This document shows positions 16,494 to 25,377 of a stretch of DNA of 64,000 nt, one piece after another. Each line of letters starts with the position of its first letter. The first letter of the stretch is position 1. The notes under the pieces are model-generated. The model did not search any database and was not told the DNA's origin. It saw nothing but the letters and a program-made list of their open reading frames with translations. The position numbers were made by a program, and so were the translations under genes. The stretch spans positions 1 to 64,000 of the forward strand of contig CALVAJ010000004.1 of the NCBI GenBank assembly GCA_944325505.1, written 5' to 3'. The DNA is from an uncultured Bacteroidales bacterium (lineage in GTDB: Bacteria > Bacteroidota > Bacteroidia > Bacteroidales > UBA932).

Positions 16494-18353
16494 ATGGTTA
16501 TAACGCTTATAATACTTGTCATAGCGTCTGCTTTTTTCGTCTCCGGGAAAGTGCGCTCCGATATCGTTGCCCTCTGTGCCCTTCTGGCTCTGATGATTTC
16601 CGGTGTCCTTACTCCGGAAGAGGCCCTTTCCGGGTTTTCAAACAATGTGGTCATAATGATGATCGGCCTTTTCGTTGTCGGAGGCGCCATTTTCCAGACC
16701 GGGCTGGCAAAGAAGATAAGCTCCAGGATACTCAAGTTTGCAGGGACAAGCGAAATCCGGCTTTTCCTCCTGGTGATGCTGGTTACAGGCGCGATAGGGG
16801 CCTTTGTGAGCAATACGGGGACTGTAGCCCTGATGCTTCCTATCGTGGTGAGCATGGCGCATAATGCCGGCATCAATTCCAGAAGGCTTCTCATGCCGCT
16901 TGCTTTTGCCAGCAGCATGGGCGGGATGATGACCCTTATAGGTACGCCTCCTAACCTGATTGTCAGCGATACGTTGGCAGGAGCCGGGTTTGAACCCCTT
17001 TCTTTCTTTTCTTTTACTCCTGTAGGCCTTATCTGTATCGTAACCGGCATTCTGGTCCTGCTCCCTTTGACAAAGTGGTTCCTGAACAGGAAGGAAACGC
17101 AGGATTCAAGGATGACTTCAGGAAAGACGCTTGTCCAGCTGGCAAAGGAGTATGACCTGTCCAGCAATCTTTTCCGTTTGCGTGCGGTCCAGGGTTCCAA
17201 GGCTGTCGGGAAAACGATAGTGGATATGGACGTGCGTAAGGTTTACAAGCTCAATGTACTGGAAATCCGCAGGATAGAGTCGGCCCAGCACCGTTTCCTG
17301 AAAACGGTTACACAGAAACTGGCCTCTGCCGGTACCGTGATAAGGAACGGGGATGTCCTGTATGTGACAGGCAGTATTTCATCCGTTGAAATGTTTGTAA
17401 AGGACATGGGGCTCGAACTGCTGGACGAGCATGATTCGGAAATGACTACCAGAAACGGCAAATCGTTGGCGTTCTATGATATAGGTATAGCGGAGATCCT
17501 GCTTATGCCGTCTTCCGGGATATTGAACCAGACCGTCAAGGAGGCCGGCTTTCGGGACAAGTTCAATGTCAATGTCTTGGGTATCAGACGCAAGAAGGAT
17601 TATATCCTTCATGAACTCGGAGAGGCGGTCATACATGACGGGGATGTGCTTCTGGTCCAGGGTGCGTGGCAGGATATAGCCAGGTTGAGCAGGGAAGACA
17701 CCGACTGGGTGGTGCTCGGGCAGCCTCTGGCGGAGGCTCAGAAGGTTACCTTGGACTATAAGGCTCCGGTGGCTGCTGTCATCATGATTGCGATGATTGC
17801 AATGATGGTGTTCGATTTCATCCCTGTGGCTCCGGTGACTGCAGTTATGATAGCGGGCATGCTGATGGTGCTGACAGGGTGCTTCCGAAATGTCGAGGCG
17901 GCATACAAGACCATAAACTGGGAGACCATAGTGCTTTTCGCCGCGATGCTTCCCATGTCCCTTGCCCTGGAAAAGACAGGAATATCAGGCTATATCGCCG
18001 ATGCGATGGCAGGCGGGCTTGGAGCGCGCGGGCCAATGCTTCTTCTTGCCGGAGTGTATTTTACGACTTCTTTGATGACCATGTTCATCAGCAATACGGT
18101 TACGGCCGTGCTGATGGCTCCTATCGCACTGCAGTGCGCCATGCAGATCGGTGTGAACCCGGTGCCGTTCCTGTTTGCCGTGACCGTGGCGGCGAGCATG
18201 TGTTTCGCCTCGCCGTTCTCAACTCCGCCCAATGCTCTGGTCATGAGGGCAGGACAGTATACTTTCATGGACTATGTAAAGGTCGGGCTTCCCCTGCAGG
18301 TGATAATGGGGATAGTGATGGTACTGGTGCTGCCTCTGCTGTTCCCTTTCTAA
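16494..18353 (+). CDS. SLC13/DASS-type anion transporter with RCK_C (TrkA-C) domains
   Basis: Membrane transporter of 619 residues. About six helices come first, including the SNTGTVALMLP motif, then two cytoplasmic TrkA-C domains (about residues 215-400), then the second half of the helices with the matching SNTVTAVLMAP motif. The paired SNT motifs are the sodium and substrate-binding hairpins of the divalent anion:sodium family (sulfate, dicarboxylates). The inserted RCK_C domains, which bind nucleotides or ions in other channels, suggest gating. The substrate cannot be read from sequence. addB follows 20 bases downstream, probably without functional relation. Confidence 0.88.
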   Translation: MVITLIILVIASAFFVSGKVRSDIVALCALLALMISGVLTPEEALSGFSNNVVIMMIGLFVVGGAIFQTGLAKKISSRILKFAGTSEIRLFLLVMLVTGAIGAFVSNTGTVALMLPIVVSMAHNAGINSRRLLMPLAFASSMGGMMTLIGTPPNLIVSDTLAGAGFEPLSFFSFTPVGLICIVTGILVLLPLTKWFLNRKETQDSRMTSGKTLVQLAKEYDLSSNLFRLRAVQGSKAVGKTIVDMDVRKVYKLNVLEIRRIESAQHRFLKTVTQKLASAGTVIRNGDVLYVTGSISSVEMFVKDMGLELLDEHDSEMTTRNGKSLAFYDIGIAEILLMPSSGILNQTVKEAGFRDKFNVNVLGIRRKKDYILHELGEAVIHDGDVLLVQGAWQDIARLSREDTDWVVLGQPLAEAQKVTLDYKAPVAAVIMIAMIAMMVFDFIPVAPVTAVMIAGMLMVLTGCFRNVEAAYKTINWETIVLFAAMLPMSLALEKTGISGYIADAMAGGLGARGPMLLLAGVYFTTSLMTMFISNTVTAVLMAPIALQCAMQIGVNPVPFLFAVTVAASMCFASPFSTPPNALVMRAGQYTFMDYVKVGLPLQVIMGIVMVLVLPLLFPF

Positions 18354-18373
18354 AATGAAATAGACATAGACAA

Positions 18374-21217
18374 ATGGTTCCTTTCCTTAAACAGGTCGCC
18401 GCACATTATTTCACCGTTCCTCACGGGGAATTATGCTTTATTTTCCCTAACCGCAGGTCTATGGTGTTTTTCCGGAAATACCTTTCCGAGGTCGTGGCGG
18501 AGCATTCCGACATTCCGGTAAAGGCCCCGGAAATGCTTACTGTCAATGACTTTTTTTTCAAAGTGCATGGTGGCAGGAGCGCTGACAGGATCACTCTCCT
18601 GCTGGAGCTGTATGAGTGCTACAGGTCATTGAACCCCAAGGCGGAGAGTCTTGACGAATTCATTTTCTGGGGTGATGTCATTCTGGGGGATTTCAATGAT
18701 GTGGACAAATATCTTGCAGACCCCTCCGGTCTCTATGCCAATGTCGCGGATTTCAAGTCCATGCAGGATACGTATGATTATCTTTCGGATACGCAGCTGG
18801 AGGCGATAAGGAATTTTGTGGGCCACTTCAATGACTGGAGCGGGCGGCTTACGGTCGATCTCCACCAGGACAACCCCAATGTCAAGGAACGTTTCCTGCA
18901 GATATGGTCCATACTGTACCCGCTGTACCGGAAGTTCAGGGAAGCTCTGATTTCCAAAGGGCTGGCCTACGAGGGCATGGTCTACAGGTCTCTTGCCGAG
19001 AGGGTGCGGGAAGAGCCTGTGGCTGATATCCTGCGCGGGATCTTCCATAAGGAAATGAAATATGTATTTACGGGGCTGAACGCCCTGAACGAGTGCGAAA
19101 AGACGTTGCTGGGCAAGATGCGGGACTGCGGTGCGGCGGAGTTCTGCTGGGACTATTCCGGAGACATGATACAGGACAGCAGGAACAAGTCTTCATTTTT
19201 CATGTCAGAGAACGTGAAATCTTTCCCCCAGAGTTTTGCTTTGGATTCCGGCGGGCTGGGAATCCCTGATTTCAAGGTGATAAGTGTCCCGTCTTCCATA
19301 GGGCAGGTAAAGCAGGTCCCGGATATCATAGGCGCATCGGAGGATTTCGCGATAGTGCTTCCGGACGAATCCCTTCTGATGCCGCTCCTGAATACCATAC
19401 CTCCTGGAATAAAGGACATCAACGTGACTATGGGCTATCCTATGTCAGGCAGCCCGTTCTATAGCATGATGTCGGAAATTGCGGCAATGCAGCTCCATAC
19501 CAGAAAAAGAGGCGAGTGCTGGTGCTTCTATTACCGGCAGGTGTGGTCCCTGTTTTCAAACAGTATTTTCAGGAAAGCCGCAGGAGCGGAAGGGGAAGCT
19601 GTCGCCTCGAAAATCAAGGAAGGGGCCAAACTTTATATCCCGGAGGATGATTTTAAAGGCTGCAGGCTGTTCGAAATCGTATTCAGGGCCGTTGTCATGG
19701 ACCAGAAATCGGCCGGTAGGGAACAGATAGACTCATTGTCATCATACCAGATGGAAATCATAAGCCATATCGCCCCTCTGCTTAAGGATGATGTTTCTCT
19801 GGCGGTCGAACTGGAATTTGCAAAGGAATATTACAGGTGCGTGAACAGGCTCAGGGGCTTTTCCCTGGAAGTCTTGCCTTTGACATACATAAGGCTTCTG
19901 GAGCAGCTGCTCGGTGCAGTGTCGGTGCCGTTCAAGGGAGAGCCTCTCAAGGGGCTTCAGATCATGGGACCTCTTGAAACCAGGGCGCTGGACTTCAGGA
20001 ATGTTATCCTGCTTTCGGCAAATGAAGGCATTTTCCCGAAAAGAAGCGTCAGTTCTTCATTTATCCCTCCCGAGCTCAGGAAAGGCTTCGGCCTTCCGAC
20101 CTATGAATACCAGGATGCTGTGTGGGCGTATTATTTCTACAGGATGGTGACGAGGGCGGAGAATGTCTGGATTCTGTATGATTCCAGGACGGAGGGCCTG
20201 AAGACAGGGGAGGAGAGCAGGTATATAAAACAGCTGGAGTATCATTTCAGGCTGCCGCTGAAGAGATATGCAGCAGATGCCAGAGCAAGGTCAGTGCCGG
20301 TGGTGATGGAAATAGAAAAGACAGAAGAAGATGTCAGGACCATTATGTCAAAGGACCTGTCGGCTACGTCTATCCAGAATTATATCGCCTGTCCGGTTAA
20401 ATTCTACTACTCTGCGGTAAAGGGGCTTGCTGCCGGGGATGAAGTGTCCGAATCGATGGATGCGGCAATGGTGGGTACTGTATATCATGGCGTTATGCAG
20501 GCACTGTATCAGACTCCTTCAGGTAAGGTGTCCGGGGAGTATATCAAGGGCTGGATGAAACGCAGGGCGGACATCAAGGCAAAGGTGAGGAGCCTGATGA
20601 TGGAGCAGCTCAGGGATGTGGAGATAACCGGAAGGAATCTGGTGGTCGAAGATGTCATCGTCCGGTACGTTCTCAAGACACTCGAACGGGATCTGGAGCT
20701 GATGACGGAAAAAGGCACAGGCTCATTCAGGGTCATCGGGCTGGAGAAGCGCCTCAAGGCTGAAGCCGGAGGGTTCCGCCTTAAAGGTTATATAGACAGG
20801 CTTGACAGTTTTACTGATGGTGAAATACGGGTGGTGGACTATAAGACAGGCAAGGTCCTGCCGGAGGACCTGCAGATAACGGATGCTGATGCTGAAAATA
20901 CTGCAGGACTGTTTTTCGGGGACGGACCTTATGACAGGAAACCGAAAATCGCCTTCCAGCTGTTCATATACGATAAGCTTCTGCGTGCAAACGGGTTGGA
21001 CCGGGGGTGCAGGATAGTCGATTCTGTCTATTCGACCGCAAAGCTTTTCAGCGCTCCGCCGCAGTCGGAGTACATGGGGGAAGAATTCTACAGGCTCATG
21101 GATGAAGGGCTGGTGAAGGTGTTGGAAGAAATGTCGGACCTTTCGGTGCCTTTCCGGAGGACAGAAGACGAAGGGGTATGTGCTTACTGTGATTTCAGGA
21201 CAATCTGCGGGAGGTAA
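18374..21217 (+). CDS. addB: AddB-like helicase-nuclease subunit (PD-(D/E)XK family)
   Basis: Subunit of the RecBCD-type enzyme that resects double-strand breaks. The 947 residues contain an inactive helicase-like N-terminal region (early FPNRRSMVFFRKYL), an RALDFRNVILLSANEGIFP segment in the second RecA-like domain, and a C-terminal nuclease with the RVVDYKTGK motif. Four cysteines expected to bind an iron-sulfur cluster are visible: one in IACPVKFYYS and three in CAYCDFRTIC at the very end. Companion gene addA begins 6 bases after the stop, so the two are translated together. The family diverges strongly in Bacteroidota; the name rests on architecture and pairing. Confidence 0.88.
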   Translation: MVPFLKQVAAHYFTVPHGELCFIFPNRRSMVFFRKYLSEVVAEHSDIPVKAPEMLTVNDFFFKVHGGRSADRITLLLELYECYRSLNPKAESLDEFIFWGDVILGDFNDVDKYLADPSGLYANVADFKSMQDTYDYLSDTQLEAIRNFVGHFNDWSGRLTVDLHQDNPNVKERFLQIWSILYPLYRKFREALISKGLAYEGMVYRSLAERVREEPVADILRGIFHKEMKYVFTGLNALNECEKTLLGKMRDCGAAEFCWDYSGDMIQDSRNKSSFFMSENVKSFPQSFALDSGGLGIPDFKVISVPSSIGQVKQVPDIIGASEDFAIVLPDESLLMPLLNTIPPGIKDINVTMGYPMSGSPFYSMMSEIAAMQLHTRKRGECWCFYYRQVWSLFSNSIFRKAAGAEGEAVASKIKEGAKLYIPEDDFKGCRLFEIVFRAVVMDQKSAGREQIDSLSSYQMEIISHIAPLLKDDVSLAVELEFAKEYYRCVNRLRGFSLEVLPLTYIRLLEQLLGAVSVPFKGEPLKGLQIMGPLETRALDFRNVILLSANEGIFPKRSVSSSFIPPELRKGFGLPTYEYQDAVWAYYFYRMVTRAENVWILYDSRTEGLKTGEESRYIKQLEYHFRLPLKRYAADARARSVPVVMEIEKTEEDVRTIMSKDLSATSIQNYIACPVKFYYSAVKGLAAGDEVSESMDAAMVGTVYHGVMQALYQTPSGKVSGEYIKGWMKRRADIKAKVRSLMMEQLRDVEITGRNLVVEDVIVRYVLKTLERDLELMTEKGTGSFRVIGLEKRLKAEAGGFRLKGYIDRLDSFTDGEIRVVDYKTGKVLPEDLQITDADAENTAGLFFGDGPYDRKPKIAFQLFIYDKLLRANGLDRGCRIVDSVYSTAKLFSAPPQSEYMGEEFYRLMDEGLVKVLEEMSDLSVPFRRTEDEGVCAYCDFRTICGR

Positions 21218-21223
21218 GGATTT

Positions 21224-24200
21224 ATGGTAGAGATAATGAAAGCATCGGCAGGGTCGGGCAAGACCTTCAACCTTGCGAGGAAATATATTACCCTGCTGTT
21301 CAGGAAGCAGGACAGGTATGCTTACCGGCATATACTTGCCGTAACTTTTACCAACAAGGCTACGGACGAGATGAAACGGCGCATACTGAAGGAACTTTAT
21401 GTCCTGGCGTCGGCTCCGGAACGTTCAGGATATCTGAAGTACTTTATGGTGGAAGGACTGCCGGCTGCAGCGCATGACGGCATAGAAAAGCAGGACCTGA
21501 TATGGGAACTTCCAGGGAAGCAGGGACAGAAGATAACACTTGAATCGCTGGCTGACAGCGCGGATACTGTTCTGTGCAATATCCTGCATGACTACAGCGC
21601 ATTTGCCGTAAGTACGATAGACCGCTTCTTCCAGCAGACGCTCAAAGCGTTTTCAAGGGAAATAGGGCAGTTCGCTTCCTACCAGGTGGAGCTGGACAAG
21701 AATTCGCTTGTGGCGGAGAGCGTCGACAGGATGCTTGACGCTCTTACGGAGACAGACAAGAGCCTTTTGAAGTGGCTTACGGACAGCGTGATGGAACAGA
21801 TAGAAGCGGGTGGCAGGTATAGCCTTGAAAGCACCCTTGTCTCTATGGCAGGAAGGTTGAAGTCCGACGAGCACAGGACAATGGTTGAAGACCTCGGGGT
21901 CGACGAGGAGCGCATATATTCCAAAGAGAACCTGTCTGCCATAAGGAAGGCCTGTGCGCAGACAATCAAGGATTTCACCGAATCGGTCAGGGCAGCTGCG
22001 GATGCTGTGCTGGAAGTCCTGCAGAGCGCGGGCGTAGAGCCGGACAAGTTCAACAGGGGCTTTATGAAAGCGCTTTACACCTATCAGGATGCCGATGTCT
22101 CGGAACAGCTCTCCGCTCCTTCTGACAGTTTCATGACAAAGGCTGCCGACCATGAGCAGTGGTTCCCGAAATCCCGCGCCGTGGATTTCCTTCCGCTGGT
22201 ATATCCCGCGCTGTCAGCCCCTCTGGAGAGATTCTGCTCACTGTTCGGCCTGCCTTTCAAGGCATACAACACCGCCTGGATTCTCCGCGGCCAGCTATAT
22301 AGTCTGGGTATCGCCGGAGAACTGTACAGGGAATTCAATGCCCTGTTGAAAGAAAAGAATGTCCTGAGCATAGATGATTCCAACACTATCCTCAAAAATA
22401 TAATTGACGGGAGCGATGCCCCGTTCATATATGAAAAGATAGGAGTCAGGTTCGAGAATTTCCTTCTGGACGAGTTCCAGGATACGTCCCGTATACAGTG
22501 GGACAATTTCAGGCCTCTTCTGCAGAACAGCGAGTCACAGGGATTCGACAGTCTGATCGTAGGCGATGTAAAGCAGAGCATATACCGCTGGCGCGGATCG
22601 GACTGGAACCTTTTCCATCGTGAACTTCAGACGGAATTCCCCGGATGCAGGAATACCGGTCTGGACACGAATTACAGGAGTCTGGGCGGCATAGTGGCTT
22701 TCAACAATGAATTTTTCCCATTAGCGGCAGGAATTCTGGATGCACAGTACGAATCGCTTGCAGGGGATGTACATGGAGATTCCATTGCATCGATATATGA
22801 GGACGTGCGGCAGAAATCCATCAGGTCTTCCTCCGGAGAAGGATTTGTCGATATGATATTCTGTGACAGGGAAGAGGAAAACGGGAAGGTGCTGCAGACA
22901 ATCCTGGAGCTTCAGGGAAAAGGTATCTCCCCCGGTGATATTGCGGTGCTGGTCAGGAACAATGTTTCCGGGGCTGATATAGCCGCCTGCCTTATAGATA
23001 ACGGGATAGATGTCCTGACCGATGATTCTCTGAAAATCAAGTCTTCCGTGACGGTCCGCAGGATAGTGTCGCTACTGTCATATGCAGACAATCCGTCGGA
23101 TACGGTAAACGGTTATCTGGCACAGAGTCTTAAGATAGGATTCATGCCGGAATACCGCTCCCTGGTGGACCTGTGCGAGGACCTCATACGTAAATTGAAA
23201 GGTGTCGATCCCGATTCTTTCGGGAGCGAAGTGCTGTATGTCCAGTCCTTTATGGATTATGTCCAGGACTATGTGTCTTCGGAGGGGAACGACCTCCACG
23301 GTTTCCTGAAGGCATGGGCTGACGCCGATCCGAACATAAGCTCCCCTTCCGTTTCTGACGCCGTGAGGATAATGACCGTACACAAGTCCAAAGGACTTGA
23401 TTTCCCGTATGTCATTTTTCCGTATGCTGAAAATATAACTCTCTACAAATCGGGGAACCACTGGTGCGCTCCGGAATTGGCCGGTACGGATCTGGAAGGT
23501 AAGGCGGAGGGCCTGTATGATGTGAGGCTCTCTTCCGGAAGCGTATCGACGCTGTTCGATGAGGATTACCGCAAAGAGCTCAAGCTCCAGTACGTGGACA
23601 ATATCAATACCGCCTATGTGGCGCTGACAAGGGCTTCTGAAGGAATGGTGATTATAGCTTCCGCCCCGTCTGCGGCATTCCTTAAAAGGCTGGATTCCGG
23701 TAATTCATGCCAGTTTTCTGATTTTGCCCAGATGTTCTACTGGTTCGCGGACAGATATGCTCCTGCGGACGGGTCGGAATGTCCTGTCCGGATGCTGCAT
23801 TCAGTATGCGAAGACGGTGCCGAGCGGTTTTCCATGGGCGGAATCAGGCCGGGTCATGTAGAGGGCAAAGTGTCTCCCGTGGTTTCCATCCCGTCAGGCT
23901 ACCCTTCATGGCCGCTTGACGGAAATGCCGGAGATGCCGGCACTTGCGATGCCGATGAAGCTGAAAATCCTCCCGTAGGGGAGAGGGGCAGGCTGAAATT
24001 CAGCGCAGATGCAGCGGACTTTTTCTCCGGTGACGGCAAGACCGGGACTGCCGCTTCGCACAGGCTCAAAGGTATTGTCCTGCACGATATCCTGTCCAGA
24101 GTCACGGTTCCCGGGGATCTGCGCAAAGCGGTGGATATGTCATTGTACGACGGTGATCTGGACGGGGATGAGGCAGAGGAAGCCTTTTCTCTTCTGTCGG

Positions 24201-24517
24201 AAAGGATTGCCGCCGGCTCTTCCCGCAGCTGGTTCCCGGCGGATCCGGGCAAGGTGGAGACCGAGGTCTCCCTGATAGATACGGACGGCAGCGTATTCCG
24301 TCCGGACCGGGTGATAACGGACGGCAGTTCGGTGATTATAGTCGACTATAAGTTCGGTGAGCATCGCAGCATTTACCGCAGGCAGCTTGACCGCTATGCG
24401 GATATATACCGGCGCATGGGCTATGCCGATGTCTCTGCCTATCTGTGGTACGTATTCACTGACGAAGTTGTGACGGTGCGTCAGAACGGGCAATCTGCTG
24501 CGCTCCGCCCGGGATGA
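21224..24517 (+). CDS. addA: AddA-like UvrD-type helicase with C-terminal nuclease
   Basis: ATP-driven motor and nuclease of the AddAB double-strand-break resection complex, 1097 residues. Visible motifs: Walker A ASAGSGKT (7-14), motif Ia AVTFTNKATDEM, motif II as LLDEFQDTS, motif III as GDVKQSIYRWRGSD, motif V as TVHKSKGLDFPYVIFPYAE, and motif VI as VALTRASEGM. The C-terminal nuclease shows FRPDRV followed by IIVDYKFG (PD-(D/E)XK). All helicase motifs are intact, so it should be active. It converges on the GntR gene with 37 bases between stops. Confidence 0.93.
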   Translation: MVEIMKASAGSGKTFNLARKYITLLFRKQDRYAYRHILAVTFTNKATDEMKRRILKELYVLASAPERSGYLKYFMVEGLPAAAHDGIEKQDLIWELPGKQGQKITLESLADSADTVLCNILHDYSAFAVSTIDRFFQQTLKAFSREIGQFASYQVELDKNSLVAESVDRMLDALTETDKSLLKWLTDSVMEQIEAGGRYSLESTLVSMAGRLKSDEHRTMVEDLGVDEERIYSKENLSAIRKACAQTIKDFTESVRAAADAVLEVLQSAGVEPDKFNRGFMKALYTYQDADVSEQLSAPSDSFMTKAADHEQWFPKSRAVDFLPLVYPALSAPLERFCSLFGLPFKAYNTAWILRGQLYSLGIAGELYREFNALLKEKNVLSIDDSNTILKNIIDGSDAPFIYEKIGVRFENFLLDEFQDTSRIQWDNFRPLLQNSESQGFDSLIVGDVKQSIYRWRGSDWNLFHRELQTEFPGCRNTGLDTNYRSLGGIVAFNNEFFPLAAGILDAQYESLAGDVHGDSIASIYEDVRQKSIRSSSGEGFVDMIFCDREEENGKVLQTILELQGKGISPGDIAVLVRNNVSGADIAACLIDNGIDVLTDDSLKIKSSVTVRRIVSLLSYADNPSDTVNGYLAQSLKIGFMPEYRSLVDLCEDLIRKLKGVDPDSFGSEVLYVQSFMDYVQDYVSSEGNDLHGFLKAWADADPNISSPSVSDAVRIMTVHKSKGLDFPYVIFPYAENITLYKSGNHWCAPELAGTDLEGKAEGLYDVRLSSGSVSTLFDEDYRKELKLQYVDNINTAYVALTRASEGMVIIASAPSAAFLKRLDSGNSCQFSDFAQMFYWFADRYAPADGSECPVRMLHSVCEDGAERFSMGGIRPGHVEGKVSPVVSIPSGYPSWPLDGNAGDAGTCDADEAENPPVGERGRLKFSADAADFFSGDGKTGTAASHRLKGIVLHDILSRVTVPGDLRKAVDMSLYDGDLDGDEAEEAFSLLSERIAAGSSRSWFPADPGKVETEVSLIDTDGSVFRPDRVITDGSSVIIVDYKFGEHRSIYRRQLDRYADIYRRMGYADVSAYLWYVFTDEVVTVRQNGQSAALRPG

Positions 24518-24554
24518 CAGCAGGACAACCGAACTGACATCGGGCCGGGCCCCG

Positions 24555-25286
24555 TCAAATGCTCCGTGATGCCTCGATGGTGTAGGTGAAGCTGTCTGCG
24601 CGGTAATATCCTATATTGTATTCGACCGGGACACCGTTGATGTCATAGACGAACCTTTTCCTTATGAGAATGGGGTCGTACGGCTTTATCTCGAGCTTTT
24701 CGGCGATGAAGTCCCCCGCCAGCCGGGCCGAGATCTCCTCCTTGCTCGTCTTGACCACTATCCCGAAATCCTTCTCCATCAGCTCGTACAGGGGACGTGT
24801 GAAATTTTCCTCCCCCGTGATGGGGATTTTGGGGTTGAAATATGATATGAAATATACGAACGGGTATTCCTGCTTCCCCCTCACCCTCTCCATCACGACG
24901 CATCTTGTGCCGTCCTTTGCAATCTCGAAAAAGTTGGCTATTTCGTCTGTGGGGTTCTTATGGCTCACGTGCAGCTCGAAGTTCCGCACGGTGATGCCGA
25001 GCATCTTCATCTCCTGTGAGAAGCTCAGCCAGTTCTGCACTCCTCCCACAATGCTTTTCCTGCTGACCTTGGTGCCGACACCCTGTTTGCGGGTAAGCAG
25101 CCCCTCGACCACAAGGGTGTTTATGGCCTGCCGCAGGGTATTCCTTGAAATCCTTAATTGTTTAGACAATTCGACTTCGTTAGGTAAAAGCTTTCCGTTT
25201 TTATATTCCTCCGATTCTATAAGTCTTCTCAGTATTTCTTCGGCCTGCAAATGTAAAAGTTTGTTGCTCGAGTGGTCAATCTGCAT
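24555..25286 (-). CDS. GntR family regulator with UTRA sensor domain (HutC subfamily)
   Basis: DNA-binding regulator of 243 residues. The N-terminal winged helix (about 10-75) includes LPNEVELSKQLRISRNTLRQA and the wing GLLTRKQGVGTKV. The UTRA ligand domain covers about 95-235, with ERVR and the later LIRKRFVYDINGVPVEYN typical of HutC-type sensors of small molecules, often sugar phosphates. It is transcribed away from the nine-gene mannan operon that starts 91 bases to its right, which makes it the probable local repressor. Symmetric sequences overlap both divergent -7 elements in the gap. A likely effector is mannose or mannose-6-phosphate, but this is inferred. Confidence 0.9.
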   Translation of the reverse strand: MQIDHSSNKLLHLQAEEILRRLIESEEYKNGKLLPNEVELSKQLRISRNTLRQAINTLVVEGLLTRKQGVGTKVSRKSIVGGVQNWLSFSQEMKMLGITVRNFELHVSHKNPTDEIANFFEIAKDGTRCVVMERVRGKQEYPFVYFISYFNPKIPITGEENFTRPLYELMEKDFGIVVKTSKEEISARLAGDFIAEKLEIKPYDPILIRKRFVYDINGVPVEYNIGYYRADSFTYTIEASRSI

Positions 25287-25301
25287 GTTTTTAGTGTTTA
25301 T

Positions 25302-25367
25302 TTAATGCAAAATTAATAAAATTTACAACAAAATGGAACAACAATCGAATTAATGCATATATTTGCA
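25302..25367. promoter_or_regulatory. Divergent promoters and candidate GntR operators of the mannan locus
   Basis: Plus strand: TATATTTG at 25358-25365 is a -7 element with start near 25372, only a few bases before the ATG at 25378; its -33 is poor, as for regulated promoters. Minus strand: TAATTTTG at 25315-25308 would serve the GntR gene. Two symmetric sequences overlap these elements: TTAAT-N5-ATTAA (25302-25316) and TGCA-N6-TGCA (25354-25367). The octamer TTAATGCA occurs twice, at 25302-25309 and 25350-25357. These are plausible autoregulatory GntR sites, seen but not tested. Confidence 0.55.
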
Positions 25368-25377
25368 CAAAATTTAA

